A DNA stretch of 64,000 nucleotides from Macropodus opercularis (GCA_030770545.1 CM061097.1:5270501-5334500); one strand, 5' to 3'. Positions 24,961 to 39,755 are shown, counted from the stretch's first letter. The notes: a model not told the origin generated them from the sequence alone. A program made the numbers and translations.

Positions 24961-27900
24961 CGGCCTTACAGTACGTTCTAGACTTGAACCTACCCAGCTG
25001 CTAAGACTGCACTCATCTCCTTTCATTTTACTACATCTGTCGTTTTATGTCGAGTCCTTCCATCTTTATTTGGACCTTACTCAAATTTCAAGTAAAAACT
25101 ACTTTTGCAACAGCAGATGAGGCGGATGCACAATGAAAACCTTTAAAATCCTCTTTATCCACCCGAAGCAAACTTATCCTTCTCACACTTCTCACACCCT
25201 CTTTCTTCTCAACTTTCCCCCGTCCCCTTCCTCCTCCACACGACAATGGTTTTTCTCTGTTCCTTATTCTACATGCATAATCACACCTGCATGTACTTTC
25301 TGATAGATATGAAAATGAAGTATTGAAGAGGCTGCGACGACGTGGCGGAAGAAAACTGAGAGCAGGAGACAGACAGACAGAGAGATGGTTGCAGCAGTGA
25401 CATTAAAAGGAAATCATAAAAGCGGGAGACTATTAATCCCTCAGTCTTACAGTTAACCCTTCAGCTCGTAGAGGTGCTGAAGTAAATGAAAATGTGGCAG
25501 AGAGATGGATGGATGGAGTGATTAATGTGTAAATGGGCTGATACATAGGCAGGTGAATAGATACGTGAAGAGATAAATGGATGGATAGTTTGGATATTTA
25601 GGATTCACAAGTCATTACAGCTGCAAATACCTACAGAGGAAATGAAACGTTTGGAGCTATGGTTGGAGGACAACTAGAGAAGAGATATTTAACTCGCACA
25701 CGGCAGGTGCAGAAACATTTCGATTTATGAATCTCTGTAGTATAAATTTGCATACGTACACTCATCAACTGCACATTTAGGTGCATCAGGTAAAGTACCT
25801 GTACAGTCTAATGCAATTCTGTCAGTCAGTGTAGAAGACATATAAAACTCTCTTCCTACTATCTGACCTTTTTTCATTTATATATTTATGTTTTGGTATA
25901 AACCGAATTCCTTACATTGCCATATTAGTCATAGTGTGAGTCCCGACATTAAGAGACACAATATTTTCTTTATTTATCTAACAGAAATGTCCTTTTAAAA
26001 AAGTTATAAATTGGCTGAATATTATTCCAAATCGTGGGTTTTAATGATCTTTTTATACAGACATAGGAAGTTTAACACTGAAATGCCACTAGATTCCCTG
26101 AATCTGGACTAAATGACCAATTAATAGCGCGTTCATTGTGGCAGATGGCCTTTCGTCTCCACCTCAGCCTCTGTGGCGTGTTACCATGGCGATACACCGG
26201 CAGAGAGAGGCCAGCGACAAAAAGAGATATGTACAGAGTGAGAAACAGCCTGACAGATTGAAGTGGGTTAAACAGGCTAAAACGGTGGCACAGAAAAACT
26301 GCAACTGTGAGGGCGTCAGCACTGAGATGGTGATGGACAGAGACTGAATGAGACAGGAACCGCAAAGGAGGTTTACTCATCGAGGATTAAGCCTTGCACC
26401 TCGTAAGAAAGGGTTTAGATTGCAATTGTCGATCTGCGCCGCACTCGTCATAGCTCTTTGCATTATAAGCACATTGGTTCCCATGTGTGGAGCAGGTCAT
26501 GGGCCCACGTGTAGGCTGAGTTGTGTGTATCCAAAGCAGGAAGGAGAGACTTTGTCGATATTCCATTACGCTGTATAATGTTAAGGCTCCGGAGGACTGG
26601 AAAGCAGGAGAGGTGGAGAGCAAAATAAGAGCGAGAACAAGGAGAACTCGTGTAATCCTTACGGTATTCGCCTCGCAGAGCTGCGTTGCACAGTGCAATA
26701 TCAGCAAATGGGATTTGATAGGCATATTATGGATGATTTGTCTTGCTAATGTTCAGTCCAGAATACAGCGATCCCTGATTGTTTCACATCTTATATCTGC
26801 GTAAATGCATTTGGAAATATCAATCTCAAGCTCCTCTTTCTCTCACTTCATCCTTTGTTTTTGTCTTCTCTTTCAACTCTCTTACTCATCAAATGTCCAC
26901 GGCTTCCTGCTTAATGATTCGAGGGAAGCTTGGCTGTTTCATATCTTTGCTCCATATCCTCCTCTCTTACACAGTCGCACACACAAGCCTTTGATTCGAT
27001 GGCTGAATGTTTTTCTTCTCCTGTACTTTGAAGAAAGCTCCTGTTGTTTCCTCGCTATGATGAAGGAAAGCCCAAACAGCGTGAATCTGTGTGTGTCTTC
27101 CCTGATTTTACCTGCAGGATCAGGGAATTGTTTTGCTAGATTTTCTTTTCTTTTCTTTTCTTTTTTTTAGATGAGAGAACGCGGAGAGTGACAGAAAAAG
27201 GTTAATCGGAAAAGTGAAAGACGCTGAACTGATCGCTGCAGTGTGTCACACACATAGATCAGCGATAAACAGGAAGCCAGTAACTGGTCTTTTATATAAC
27301 TTTTCTCACGCCTTTTCCACCCTCTGCTTTACAGCTCTCCTCCTACACAGGCAAGTTGTTAATTTCCTAGCATGGCCACATTAGCATGAAATCGACTTAT
27401 TTAAGTATATACGGTTCATGTCGCGGTTGAACTGACAGAACTGTTGTTGCCTCCTTCATTAACTATATATATCTTCATTTAGGGTGACTGTTATGACTGT
27501 ACACGAGTCAAACAGTAGACGCTTGTTTACTTCTGCGCAAATGTGCCGTGTGAGTCTGTGTTTGCAGGTTTTAGGTAATTGTTTTCCTTCCAGCCGCTCC
27601 TCTTTGCTGTTCCTTACTCATTCTGTGAACATATACATCATTTTTCACTTTTTAATTAGCTTTGCCAAAGTTGACGCAGCTCGTGGGAAAAGGGATTGTT
27701 TTATGCGTGATCTCCTGGTGGAATGGAGCAGAAAGACGCACTATAATAATCTGAACGACTAGCAGGGATTGGGAGAGACGATCCCGCGAGGCAGAGGGCA
27801 GAGAGATACTGTTCGGCACAGGCCATCAAGCTTGTTTCCCTCACTTGTTATATAGAAGCAAAATTGAATTCCATGTCACCCGACCGTTAATCTTCCAACA

Positions 27901-29339
27901 ACGACTCTGACGCTACGACATGGTAACCTGCATATATGCATTTGTCAGACACATGTAGACGTACAGCTGCTCATAAATACGGCAGGTTTAGCAGTGCGTC
28001 AGCCAGCCGGGTGAAATATGAATGAGGCGAGCAGCCTCTGTGTACAGGGGGACACTAACTAAGACTCGCGTCCTTCACGTCTGCACATGAAACATGCACA
28101 CAGCTGCACATCCACTTCACTAAACCCTCTTTGTCTCTTCTGTTGTTGTCTAGGTTTCTAAATGCATTTCTCTAAGCCCCGAAGGCCTGTACTGTTGCTC
28201 TTTAACAGAGAGCACAGGGGGCACTGCAGGTGCTAGTGCTAAATGATTTAGCAGCCAGGTTTTATGTCTGCTACATGATGATAGTAAAATCAAAGTAACT
28301 TCAAGTACCTTTAAGGTGCAGCATCAGTATCTTCACACCTGTTTTTGTCTCCATCGTCGGTACAGTTTGTGTGCGAATCTCTGATCGGCTGATTACTTGG
28401 GGAAGACTACATAAGATTTGGAGCAACAAACAGCAGAAGCCACCATTTGTGTAAACTGGGAAACTTTTGGAGGGAGGACGCTGATCCCATTAAAACTGGC
28501 CATTAACATTACAGATGTTCTGTCCAAGCAATTACTGCTCTGACATTAGTCATTTTCACATCACACTACAGTTCCTGTGCCTGTGGGGTTTTTGTGATTT
28601 AGGGCTCAACTAATCAGGGTTTTAAAGTCTATGTTTATTCAGTTCTTCTTGATTCAATCACAGGATTTTGTTTAAATGTTGGTGATCTTTCTGAGTGAAC
28701 ATTACATGCTTGAGTGGACGGAGGCACCAGAAATCAGAGGAGCTTTCCACAGGGGACCCGATTTTGCAATTTATGGGGATCCAGGTCATGCTTGCTTATT
28801 ATTAAATGAGTTAAAACCAGATGAAACAGCTCCGTAACCATATTAACTAACAAACACACAGACACACACACATACACTCACCTGGAGGCTACCCAGCACA
28901 AGCATTAGCGGCTCAATTGGAGCAATCTGCACAAAATGACTTTGCCCAAGGGTATATTGGCAGTCGTTTGTGGAGGGATGGTGGTCACAGCTTGCTTCTA
29001 AAAAATGAAACAAAAAGTTGTGTAATGATATAAGAGGAGCAGCGGAACCGAGAAAGATGGAGGCGCTGTTGTAATAATTGTAATGGGACAGACAATTAAA
29101 GCTGGCCAGACTTTTGGGAGGGGTCTGGGAGAGAGAGAAGGGGGAGAATGAGAGAAGATAAATGGAGTCTGAGTCTGTTGGTGCTGTGAGTGCCAGTGTG
29201 TGTGCAGCTAAAACAAGTCTGTAGTGTAATATATAGGGGATTAAGTCAAAGTGTTTGTGAGTGAGTGAATCCATTTTTCAGAAACAGAGCGTTGGTACGT
29301 TTCGCTGCTTGTCTGACCCTCTATCACGCACTGCTGGAA

Positions 29340-30790
29340 GTGTAATTCCTCTCACCGAAGAAAGAGCGAGCGACGGGCAGAGAAAGGAAATGGAGGATAG
29401 GAGGTTTGAAGGGGGGCAGAAAAGAGCTCAGTGTGAAGTGTTAGGCTCACTGGTGAAGAACCGAGGAGAAGAGATGGAAATGAGAAGGCAACAGGGAAGT
29501 AAGGAGGTAAGGCTGTAGCCGAGGAGCGATAACCAGGAGGTGCACAAGAGCACACAGCAAGTGGGAACGTGTGGTGAAGCAGAGACCAACCGAGTGTGAA
29601 CACGAACAAAGGACACGAGAGGAAGGCAGAGACTCGGCTGAACTCGCACCCAGTGTGAATGAGCCTCGGAGGCAGAGAGGATGTACACAATAGTTGGAGA
29701 CGGAAGCTACAGTACGGTGAATGCGAAGACAACTGAAGGATGCAGAGAAAGGAGAGCGGTGATAGGCAGGTTCAGGAGCACACGTCGAGCTGTGAAAGAA
29801 AACATGGCTCGCTACGTCGGGAGGGGGGCAGGAGGGTGCGGAGTGTGAGTAGCATGAACGCGACGAGAGAAATGGGAGCTGGGAATCTGAAATGAGAAAG
29901 ATGGGAGCAAAGTAGGGGTAATGGAAAAAAGGGAGAGAGGAATAAACCAACGGGCGTGATCATCCGCAGTGATTGTTGGAGGGAAAGACGGGAGATGCCA
30001 TTTCATTCAAGCTGATATGTGAATGACGGACTTAAATCCACATGATGACAGTAAGGCAGATGGAGATAGAGGATATTCAGTGTAAACAGGACAAAATAAT
30101 GGCTATAAAAGAGAGAAACGATCTGCGCAGGGAAGAAGCGCAGGGAACAACGCTGATGATTTGCTCATACCTGCTAGGCTCAGCTTCAGGTTCAGCACCT
30201 GTTGGGCCTGCTCCCCTTTGCGCATTACATTTCCTTGTTTGTCTGCCCATTTCTCCTGGGGCTCACACGCCATCGGAGATCTTCCCAAGACCTAATGCAG
30301 CAATATCCCTGGGTCATACGGGCAGTTAAAGCTTTCAGCTCCAATAGGGTGGTGGATCCAGAGGAGGCTTTTCTTCTAGAAGTAGATTACTTTCTCCGCT
30401 GTGGAGGAAGGGAATTGGAGGAGGGACACGTTGGAGATTGACAAGGAAGCAACGAGGAATATGACATTTCCCGATGGTGAGCTGGATAAACGCAGGGAAG
30501 GGGTGGGGGGCGAGTAGCTGCTGAGCAAGAGAGATGGAAAAGCCTGCAGCAAAATAAGCTGTGAGGAGAAATAGTAGCAGGACAGGAGTGCTCCCCTGTG
30601 AGATCAGAGTGAGGGAGAAGGGGAAAACGCTGGCAGGGTGTGTATGCCTGGAGGGAGAAAGGAGATGCCAAAGAGAGGTAAAGACAGGTGGAAGAGAGGG
30701 ACGTGAAACAAGTGGTGGAGGAAGCAGGGTGCAGTGAGCTAGAAGAGGGAGCAGGGCACCAGGCGCAGAGAGTGGTCAGTGTGGAGCAAG
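29340..30790 (+). repeat. Purine-rich (GA-biased) block
   Basis: The plus strand is dominated by G and A across about 1.4 kb, interrupted around 30060-30390, with irregular GAGA, GGAAG and GGGAG units and not a clean tandem array. It is the largest of several such blocks in the right half of the window. It probably derives from decayed GA simple repeats. Such tracts rarely create stop codons on either strand, which explains the long overlapping open frames here. Confidence 0.6.
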
Positions 30791-32719
30791 ACGGATTCCA
30801 ACTGCGTTTGCACCTCTGTGTTTCCACCAGAATGCGTCTTGGCAGCGCAGAAGGCATCTTAAACAGCATTTAGACCATATGGCACTAAGGCGCCACAGGG
30901 CAAACACTACAAATTAGGCTTTTTTTTCTTTTTTTGAGGTTTGAGAAGCAGTTTAATTAGCCGCTAATGTTTACCCGTCCGCTGTAGCAGACCTTGGCCT
31001 TCCCTGTCCGTCAGCGTGTTGCTAGTGAGGACTGGGACATACTGAAATATGTATTTTACAGTAAGTGTGTGTGAGTGTGCGACTGAATCGCTAGTGAAAA
31101 CTTGTCAGTCCTTGAGATGTTTACACTGCTAAACGCTGACTAATTGTCTCAAAGGACTGTTAGACAACGCAGAAACGCTACAAGGAGGACTCACCACTGA
31201 GGCGCCAGCCTTTCACTATCAGTGCATGAGAAACGTCCTCCCCAAACTCATAAGGATTCTGGGTTTGCGCATCTGAATTATGATGTTGTGGATTATTTGT
31301 CTGGATTTTCATAAAGAAATTAGTTCAATTTTATAGTAGTGTTTACTAAATAATGACTGCAGCAGAACTTTAATGGAACGATGTTCGGGTGAATGAGTCC
31401 AATGAGCCAGCGAAATGTTCTGATGACTATTAAAAACTGGGGAATGCATTTCTTTGAATTCCCAGCATGCAACATTTCAGTGTCCTATGCTTGTGCTAAT
31501 CAGCATAAATGCAGACTGAGGTCAGCTGGAGAATCATTCAGGCTAATTCTCTGTAAAACAAAATAGTTTAAGAAGTTAAATGTAAATAGATGTCACTGTT
31601 GTGTTGCCCACGTGAAGGATTCGGTTCCCTGCATCTCTGGTAAATGCCAGTTACCCTAATTTCCTGACAGTACAGCCGGTTGGAAATGTTTCATAAAATG
31701 CAAAGGAATAGTTCAGAGTAAAAGCGAATGGATGGAGCTGGGTGAGATGATTTGTAGACAGTCGCCTTTTTTGTTCGGATGATTATGAGGAGGCGAACTA
31801 AATTCATTAAAAGAAGGAGACAGCTCTATTGGGTCCTATCTCTTTTCTCTGCTCCTCACTGCCGCCTTAATGGCCTTGTCCTTCCCTCATTCTTTTCCGC
31901 TTTTTCTTCTTAATTACTTTCTATCTCTTCTCCTTTCTTGCCTGCTCTCCACTGGTCTGGTCTTAAGAAATGAAAACCAATATACATCAAAAAACGTGAT
32001 ATTCTAGATCATGCTAATCGTGGGAAGGTTGTAACATTACCAACACGTCATTGCCAAGTTTAATGCTCGTGCTGTATGATGATGATGGTTTTTAGCTGAC
32101 CACTAATGAATTACTGCACGTCCTTAGATGTTGTAATGGGAGGAATGCATTTAACATTACTTTATGTAATATGTAGCATCACAATTGATGATAATGATGC
32201 TCACAGGCATATAAGAGTCATCATAAATTGATTTTACCCTAATTAAAATGCTGCACATTAACAGGATGCATCTAAAAGACACACACATACCAGTTTAGTG
32301 TATGTTCACACAGGTAAAGTTATTTATCTTTACAAAAGAACATCAAAATGTGCATATGGACATATTTTAATCAGGGTTGCGTCCAACTTTGTGCACATCT
32401 ATGTGCAGCGATGTGTGCAATGTTTTAATTAAAGCGCCTACGTGTCCACCGATAAGACATCCAGTCTAGGGAAGATGTTCCATATGCTGTAGTTGAGATT
32501 CAGCTCATGTGCTCAGTAATAATACTGAAGCCAGCGGATGCAGGGACATACGGAGAGGGATGGAGGAAGGATATACGGACGGTGGTGAGCGAAGGGAAAG
32601 AAATAACGAAATAACACTTCTAGAATACAGAGCATGCACTGTTTCTCATGGTGCTTGTTGCTGGGTGTGGAAAATTACCACAAATTACATAATAAAACAA
32701 GAACATAAATTAGATACTG

Positions 32720-32747
32720 TTTTTTTTTTTTTTTTGGGGGGGGGGGG
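32720..32747 (+). repeat. T16G12 homopolymer junction
   Basis: Sixteen T are followed directly by twelve G and then TCATTTG. The boundaries are clear, but homopolymers of this length are prone to sequencing and assembly error, so the true lengths are uncertain. The G run could form G-quadruplexes between strands. Confidence 0.9.
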
Positions 32748-35700
32748 TCATTTGTCTGAAGTCCTTGTTACAGCTGTGTTTATGGTTTGGAAACAAAACA
32801 CAGTTATTTCAAAAGAGGTTTAATTGTGTTTTAATAAGAAAAGCTCACAGCATAAATCATCAAAACGCTCAGGAAATTACCCTCTGCCATCAAATGTATT
32901 CACTGCACCACAGCCTAATCCACATTTTATGTAAATGTCACACTTCCTTGTTTTAGTAATCCATCATTTACACAACCTTTCACAGGTGGGAGGAGGTTCA
33001 GCAGTTGTGTGGCGATATTAACTCACAATGAAATCCTCAGCCATAGACTTTTATCTGAGATAAACATTAGGTATTTATTCTAATGTTCGGTTCATAGCCG
33101 CTCACTCGCGTTTATTACTGAGTGATACCATGATCTCATCGGCCAAACATGCAATTATCTCACTCCGTCACCGTGTCACACCCGTGTCTTCTCCTTTCAT
33201 TAGCGCTTTTCCTTCAGCCTAACCTGTTCAACAGTCCGTCTGTGGCGCAGTAAGTGTCCTTTTGATCATCTCTGGGATATTAGAGCCTTGTGTTGGTCGT
33301 CAGAAGCTCATCTACTGTTGTATGTTACTTTATTCCTAGTTATGGCAGCAGCAGTGTAAAGTATACGTGTCCTTTTCAGACATCTGTCCTGTGCTTGTAT
33401 GTGCCGACTAGAAACAGGGCTGTTGTCTTAAATACAGAAGGGTCTTATTGACCTATTACACACGACCATGAAAAGGTCAACGCACACATGAACATCTGGT
33501 CAAACAGAATCTCAGCGCTCGCTGCGCTGTGCAGGGTGTAGCGGTCAACTGAAACCTTCCTCTAAGGGACAGGGAATGGAGATGAGGTTTGCTCCATTCC
33601 TGTGCCAGCTGTTCAAAAGTGTCTTCGTGTTTGTTCTCATCTCTTTAGTGCTTTTTTCCCCCCTTCCTAGCAAACAGACAGACTTTGGATTATCTGTGGC
33701 TTGTTCCACTTGAAAAGGCAAAAAAGCAGAAAAGCGCAGCACTGGGTGCGGTTTGCAAATGTCTGAGTGGGGGGAAGCATAAATCACAGAACAGAATTAC
33801 ATTCAGAAACGCAACAAAGGGGGAAATAGGTTTGAAAGAGGGAGCAGGAGAGAAAGGACATGAAAGGGTTTTTTTGGTTGTGGTCGGTTTTGAAGATGGA
33901 AATGGAAATAAGATTTGGAGGGAACGGAGGGCGAACGTGAAGACGTCTCCATCGTCCGACAACAGAAGCAGGAGGCAAAACAAAACATCTGTTCTTGTCT
34001 TCTTCTCTCGATTTTGATGTGCATGGGTGAGTTCCTCCAGTGCTGCTGCTCGCTTTTGTCAGATCGGTGCTTCCTTTTCATCACTGCTGTATGTACTGTA
34101 AGTCAATGGGAATCACACAGCCAACATGCACCGTGCATGTGAGATACACACACTTCAAAGAGCGGAACAGACAGCAGCTGCAGAATGAAGCTTTAGTGAA
34201 CACAGAGATCAGTTCTTTTGCTGACAAAGCTCATATCACTTCAGGTTGTGGTATGATCTGAAACATGAAGGGAACAATAATTATCGCAGCGTTACGCTAA
34301 GTCTTCGATATCAACCTGCCCATTTAGGAAGCAGTTGTGTTTCAATATCGTCTGCTTTGGCGCAAATGAACCTGACGACACACACGTAGAACTCAAACTA
34401 AGACGATTGTTCTCCCGCAATCCTCCCTGTTGGATTCTCTTCGAGGTCTGTTCTGCGCCTTCACCCTTGTCACTACCGCTGACCTGCATGAGGCAGCACC
34501 TGCTTCATCGTGATGGAGCCGTGGATCCAGCACCACCAGGTAGCACCCCAGACGGCCCAGGAGCTCACTGATGCCCCGATCCAGTACCATCTGTCGATTC
34601 ATCAGGAGCATACAGTACATGGTGCACATGAGATGCCACACTTCTCACATCCACCGTACATTAGTAAAGATTTTAAACGTGAATAATTAGTAATCCTTTG
34701 AAACCTGAACCCGAAAGAGCTGAAGCATTTCTTGACTGGTTCAACCCTAAAAAGGAAATAGACCCAGTTCACACAGTTCGCCCACACTGTCTGAGGCCAT
34801 CACACACCAATTTAATCACAGGCAGATCCATGCAATGAACTTGGACACATTGATTGACACAAGCTGATTGATTCCTTGAAAAATTAATTCAATTACATGC
34901 CGCTACCAATTAAAGCAAATGGGAAAATGTGTTCAGCAAAGAGCAATTACTGAAGGCTGTAATAATGGCCCAGACTCGTATTTAGTTACGTGGGGGAATG
35001 TTCAGGGACCAGGATGACGAGTTTAAATTCCCTGGAGAGAGAAAGTGATGAACTCAGACAAGTGCAGGGAAAGGATGAGTTGAAGTATTATGGGACTTAT
35101 TATAGTTCAAGATCACTTCCAACACGTCAAAGCTGGTTCCTTTTTGTATTGCATGTTTTACATGCTGTAAAATGTTTTCCACGTTTGAATTTCCTAAAAT
35201 TGTTGTGATGTTCAGGGTTTTCAAATATAACTGGTCTAAATGTAGATGTAGATGTTTGCATTTGAACCATCTTTGATCCCTTTTTTTAACCATTACACCT
35301 GGATTTCGGCACTTGGCTGCTTGCCTCTTCCACTGCTTATATTCTGAAACGAGTGCTTTTCAGTATGCAGTTGGCTGTTTGTTTGGCTCATTTAGTCTCT
35401 GCCAGCGTTCACCGCTGCCTTGTTAAGCTAAACATGTCTGATAGAGAGCTGATTTCTCCAGTCTTAACAAATGTAATGTTCTTAATGAAGTATGTGAAAA
35501 CAGTTTGACATTTTTATTCTGTCACACATTTTAATTTCCATTTTACAACATTCAGAAATAAAACATTTCTGAGATTTAGCTGTTAAACATGCTCCTTCAT
35601 TCCCAACAATAGTTTGGTAGCCCTTCTGTCACAAACCCACTGGCACAACTTCAGACAACAGAGAAACTGTGCCACCACCTTAAGAAGTCAACTCGGATTA

Positions 35701-36146
35701 TTTGCCATCTCAAACCTTCTAAAACATAATAGAAATGAAGCAGCATCATACACATGTGGAGAAACATTCAAGGAAATATCGTCCAGCCAGTTCCTACAAG
35801 TAATTTATAAGTGACTTTGTTAATACAAATGACACGTTTGAAGCTTTACATTATCATCTCATCACATCATGTGATATGTTTGAAAACACACCTGTACCAG
35901 CCTTCACACAAAACACACAGAAAAGATGTCCTACGAGTCCTGACACACTAAAGAACGTCTTCTGGTGGTGACAGTTGTGACCAATGGATCCTTTGTCTCA
36001 GCTCACCTGCTGTTATTTACTTCTCAGAAACACTGTGTGGGTAGTGATGCTCTATCAGAGCCTCCTGTCGTGTAGCTTTTCTGTCCATATGTGTATCATC
36101 CAAACTCTCACTACTTTGCATTGTCACGCTGGCCAGTGTATACAAA

Positions 36147-36206
36147 CAGGGGCGTAGCCAGAGGGGGGCCCAGAGTGGCCCCAGCCATTTGATTGGCCAC
36201 CCCAGT
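36147..36206. mobile_element. Possible DNA-transposon or MITE end
   Basis: CAGGGGCGTAGCCAGAGGGG opens a G-rich stretch and is followed by TTTGATTGGCCACCCCAG. A CAGGGGCGTAGCC start resembles termini of hAT-like elements, and the GGCCACCCC block recurs in fish repeats as I remember them. Only one end is visible, and no inverted partner or 8-bp target duplication was found, so this is tentative. Confidence 0.35.
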
Positions 36207-39200
36207 AGTACTGGAACTATCATCCTTCTGAGAGGTTGACTAGAAAACATTATGAAGGCAGAGTTGCGGTACTGGATTGAATTAGACTAATGAAGTGGCC
36301 AGTGAATGTATTGCAGGTGCAGATGAAGTATTCTTACAATATAATAACATAACAATGAGCATATACTGTATTTTGTCAGTCATGTCACTTTGTCATGTAA
36401 ACTGAAATAATTTGGACAGTTTTGCTCCTTTGAGACAATCCTTCCGTGCGTTGGAAACTAAAACATTTTTAGCTTAATGCCCTGTGACAAAAAGTAGTTT
36501 TTCCAGCCCTTAAAAGCTTAAGTACTCGTACTTGGAAGTTAAAGGGAAAACGACAAAACAAGTCAAAATCTTTAGTCTAAAGACTAAAATGGCTAAAGAG
36601 CTTTGTGTGTCAGAGCAAACCATGTGGGGATAAAATGAGTCAATGGAGAAAAGCTTTGTTTTGTCAGTTATTTATTAAAACATACATAGGAAGAAAAACA
36701 AGTGATGACATAAACACACTCACCATGAACTGCACTACCTCCAGTTTTAGGAACATTAACTCCCGATTTGATCCACCATGAATGTTTAGGTTTGATGAAA
36801 TATAAAACTGTGAGTGTTTTCACTTTTCTTTACAGTCTGTTGTGTGTTTCTGTCTTTAAACCGTGATTTAATGCTTGCACATATGTGGAGCAGGTGATGG
36901 AGGGAAGCATAAACAAAGGTGGAGTTTAATCGTTCACAGCCTGACTGTGAACGGTTTCATGAGAAAAATGTCGTTTTTCTAGCTAAAGGTTTTGACACGT
37001 TCCTTTTTTTCCATCACTCTATCACGTGTCTGATCTCAGAAATGTATTTTTATGAGCCGGGTCTTACCTCCTGCACTTTCTGCCTCCTAACTGGTTTGTC
37101 TGTCCCTGACATTTGGACATATTTCACCTGGTTTGTACAGACACACATGACACAAACAGACACACACACGCAGGTGGTTGATGTCTTGCACCCTTTTAAA
37201 CACGGGGCTTCAGAGGCTCATGATTTTGTTGGTGCTGCAGTAGATATTCCTTCCTTTCTTCCTTGGTGAAATGCTACAAACAGCTAAAGCTGAAGGAACG
37301 ATAAAATAAAGAAACATCGCATCACAATGGATGGAACTGGAAGACATAGATCTAATTCATATGGCCTTATTAATAAAATGATCATTAATATAATATTACA
37401 TGCAAGACGTCAACGTTTTGTTTGCCTTTAGTTGTTTGTGGGCTTGTTCACAAGGATGCTCCTTGTGTAGCTCATAATGAAACTAATCCTGCGCCTACTT
37501 GGCAGCAGACTCGGTGCAAACACAGGTGCACTTATTCATTGTCAGCGGAGCACACGCTGCTGAAAAAATTATAATTATAAAACCTTTTTTATTTAATTTA
37601 GCGTCGCCATGTTAATAACAAGTATTAAGCTCCAATGTTTTAAAAGCTCCATGATCCAGTTTTAAGTTAATGAGGCTGGAATGTGTACTTTGGAGGTTAA
37701 TGGGTGATTCTTTCCAGTTCTATACAATCACAGCTGTTTTGAATACACCCATTATATTCGGCTGTTGCTGCTGTCGCACTACTGCAACAACAACACACCT
37801 GCATTATTTTTAGACTTCACCTCTGCATAAACAAAAATGTACACATTTTATTGTTTTGCTGCATGGATTGTTTTATTCATAAATAACTTGTATGCATAAT
37901 TAATCACAGGAAACGCATTGGCAGGAATATAACTGTCATAAGTGTATCCAGGTTTAAACTTCGATGTCCTCAGAGGAATATTTAGGCTGCTTTGCATTCA
38001 TATACGTTGGTGATTTACCTGTACACTGATTATTGGTAAATTAGTCATTTGGAACTGTGTACCTCTAGGACAGGAACATTAATTTCCTGCCAGACATTAG
38101 CCTGGATTCTATTCTTCATCGATTAGGAAACTGTCAGTGTGTCATGGTTGAGAGTTCTCAGCTTTTAAAGACCATTAAACGAGCCGATGTGATTGATTGG
38201 TCATTGTTGGAGTCTGTCCCAGATCCACCTGCTACTAAAGTATTTCTCCTATACAAAACCGAGTGTATTTGCCGTGTTCTAAGCACTTATGTTGATTACT
38301 CTGTGATGCTCCAGGGTTGTGCATGCTTCTGTGGTAAACACTTCAAACGCAGCCCTTCGTTAAACTGGCAGCATTAATTACATGTGTATTTTTAGTGTGT
38401 GTAGGCCTAACTGCCTGCGTTTGCGTGTGCAGTAGACATTTTGTGCTGCCAAATGACAAATCTTTCCCCGTTTTGTGTGTTTGTGTCGCTGCCCTCCCTC
38501 CAACGCAACTACACACATACATGCAGCAAAGTCAATAAAACCCAGCAAACATGCCAACACTCTCAAACAGCACAGCGGCGAAACTGTGTCGTCTCACCAA
38601 CCCCTGTCTGAGTGCATGCCAGCTCGCCCCAAATTGGATCACAGTGTCTTCAATGGGACTAGGTGTACAAGTATCAAAGAGATGGAAGGGCTGACAGCCA
38701 GCCAAATTAAAGCATTAAACCTTAGCATCTGTCTGGTTACTGCACAGAGCGGGGCATGAGGAGGGAGTGAGTGGGAGAGAGATTATAGAGGAGTGATTTT
38801 GGGGAGGGGGGCAGACAGGTGGCAGGGAGTGGGAAGAGAGGGAAACAGTTGCAGCATGAGATAGAAAAGGGGCAAATACTGAGAGGAAAGCAGTGAGTAG
38901 GAGTGAAAGAGATGCAAAAGAAAGGCAGAGTCACTTCTATTAATTATCATAAACCCATCTATTAATATGTACGATATACGGATTATACTCACACTCAAAT
39001 GTGCTTAGAGTTACACACACATTTCACATTTGTACGTACATAAGCTTACGAGTCGTTATGCTGATGCATCCCCAAGGTCCCGAAAGATGCTGCAAATGCT
39101 ACGTCTTTCCATCACATCATGCATTTTAAATGAGTGTTTTCAGAGGCGAACAGCCATGACGTGACGAATGTGAAACACTTAAATGAATATTCCAGACAAA

Positions 39201-39753
39201 GTGTCATTAGATGCTCTCACTTTCTTCCCCTAATAACATGAGGTTTGGTCCAGATGAACGCTGCAGTTAGATCACTTCCATTAACGCGGATAAGCCTACT
39301 GTGAAGAATAATTCATGCTCTTGGAGGATACAGACGTCTGCATACAGAAATCACATACACTCTGAAATATGGTCGGCAAAATTGTCCCAGTGGAGATGAT
39401 TACTCTTCCATTAGAGACCTAAAGGGACATTTGTGCGAACATAAACCAGGGTGGAAAACCATCAGTCCATTTCTGTGAAGAAATCAACAGGAAAGACAAA
39501 TTGATATTTGAGTCAGCCTCAGCACTGCACCTGTTGTTTGGTAAAATGATGGAAATATGATGTATACATACACACATTCACGTTATATACTTTCTATTGC
39601 CATATGGTGCATTTAGGGTTGAGATTATTTTTTATTTTTGTGTGTGTTTGATCTGTACATTAATATTGCATTGACTTGTCTGCAGAAGAGTTTAGTTTGG
39701 CCTGAGCCTCCAGTCATGCAGATGTACCACACAGGCGCACAATCAGAAATAAT

Positions 39754-39755
<2 letters not shown>

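Larger units (their letters stand above)
24961..36146. other. Intronic sequence with purine-rich blocks, no gene seen
   Basis: Pyrimidine-rich tracts lie at 25160-25260, 26815-26990 and 31840-31960. Purine-rich tracts lie at 29340-30060, 30390-30790 and about 33770-34000. Several of the window's longer open frames (for example minus strand 29447-29950 and 30387-30869) come from these tracts: they are rich in Ser, Pro, Leu, Phe and Cys and carry no domain. A (TTTTC)n-like run ends near 27168. Stretches at 31440-31560 and 34840-34960 look like possible conserved non-coding elements. Confidence 0.5.

Noticed and set aside
29447..29950. 167-codon minus-strand frame, with others overlapping it
   Set aside because: All three minus-strand frames are partly open over the same GA-rich block, which is what composition alone produces.
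30387..30869. 160-codon minus-strand frame
   Set aside because: Same explanation: antisense of a purine-rich tract with Ser/Pro/Leu/Cys bias.
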